NCBI GenBank assembly: GCA_013368495.1
Contig: LUCH01001014.1
Coordinates: forward strand, 81,781-145,780
Reading direction: 5' to 3'
Length of the DNA stretch: 64,000 nt
Origin: Paragonimus heterotremus
Taxonomy: Eukaryota > Platyhelminthes > Trematoda > Plagiorchiida > Troglotrematidae
Under the pieces are notes generated by a model that searched no databases, was not told where the DNA came from, and worked only from the letters and a program-made list of their open reading frames with translations. The position numbers and the translations under genes were made by a program. Numbering within the stretch: position 1 is the stretch's first letter; each line of letters begins with the position of its first letter. Below are positions 63,271 to 64,000 of this stretch, piece by piece.

Positions 63271-64000
63271 ATATACTCAGCTCTGGTGAAAAACCGCATA
63301 TTTATTACCGTTTCCATCTCGAAGAACGGCTATAGAAGATTAGACTAAACAGTGCGATAATTATCGCAGGAAGTGAGCGAACGTGGGTTTACAGCGGTAG
63401 ATTTCTTATTGGTCACTGGGGTTAAGCCAACAGCCTACCGACCCGAAGGGCTACAGGTACATGGGGCGAGCGTTCGCCAATCCGTCATTGTAAAGATTGC
63501 GACGATAGATCGGGGCGATTGTGATGTAGTGACCTGGAGATATCCCTGGTATGCCTGCTGTAGGATGTGCATAATCTTAACCAAAATCTTAAATCGCATT
63601 GTAAGTAGAATTTAAGCGATTACAACGATTCAGCGATTGATAAACGGGTTCGAGGCAGAGGCCCAAGGGTCCCGGATCCAGTCGGTTTTTCGGCAATTAT
63701 CCGTTTCACGGGATTCGCCTTGAAGGTCGTTCAAAAGGCAAAACGGTCCTTTTGGCGCGAATCCTCGATTTTTAAATATTTTTTTGGTATTTTAAAATCG
63801 ACATTTCGGGCAAAGTATTGTAGCGCTTTGTACAGCTTTTTTGTACAGCATAATTTTCATTGTTTTTCACACTTTTCACCTTCTTCAAATTCACATGTAC
63901 ACTCGTTTAAATTATGTGAGTTGATTCAGTGAACAATACAAAAAACTCACTTCCAAGGTCGCGAGCCCTGTGTTCTCTCTCTGCGTTCCGTGTCACGTGC
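63271..64000. other. Upstream of the right-hand LINE, nothing recognised
   Basis: May include the 5' UTR of the CR1-type element. Short AT repeats at 63231-63285. No gene seen. Confidence 0.35.

Overview
The window is eukaryotic, and most likely comes from a platyhelminth, probably a digenean trematode. Its one large gene has kilobase-scale GT-AG introns. The introns hold RTE-type and CR1-type LINEs, Penelope-like elements with a GIY-YIG endonuclease, a mariner deletion derivative, and tRNA-promoter repeats carrying a hammerhead ribozyme that resemble the schistosome Sm-alpha family. The taxon is inferred from this combination and not proven.

Bases 6051-47054 (+) hold the 3' part of an axonemal dynein heavy chain. 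Twelve exons (6051-6186, 17399-19937, 22358-22509, 25039-25452, 30175-30399, 31398-31571, 32469-32648, 34139-34315, 35098-35405, 36682-37033, 44312-44546, 46933-47054) join with consistent phase into 1670 codons plus a TGA stop. They run from late AAA4 through the stalk and microtubule-binding tip, AAA5, AAA6 and the C-terminal domain. The family is DNAH1-like (inner-arm, single-headed); upstream exons lie outside the window. An AATAAA follows at 47291. A minus-strand coding-looking exon of unknown family (45861-46082) lies inside the last intron. A small minus-strand gene at 50590-50994 is a C14orf119/DUF4508 homologue.

Repeats dominate the rest. Family A (copies near 300-500, 1535-2410, 4971-5843, 22796-23235, 32832-33440, 49340-49790) combines a Pol III-type A/B-box promoter with a type I hammerhead ribozyme and is usually arranged in tandem or inverted multimers. 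The copy at 5517-5561 keeps every core ribozyme base. Family B is a second tRNA-derived SINE (17043-17207, 29212-29945). An RTE-type LINE lies at 7803-9960 (-), with relatives at 43035-43260, 54277-55315 and 55318-56080. Penelope-like copies lie at 25950-27870 and 53090-53800 (-), a mariner derivative at 15370-16121, and a decayed CR1-type LINE at 38280-39720 (+).

The right end (56188-63270) holds two CR1-type LINEs pointing at each other. Between them lies a 137-bp inverted repeat with only three mismatches (58807-58943 and 59144-59280). The remaining DNA is intronic or intergenic sequence in which I recognise nothing. The most interesting system is the hammerhead-ribozyme repeat family, because it resembles tandem 'retrozyme' elements that replicate through small circular RNAs.
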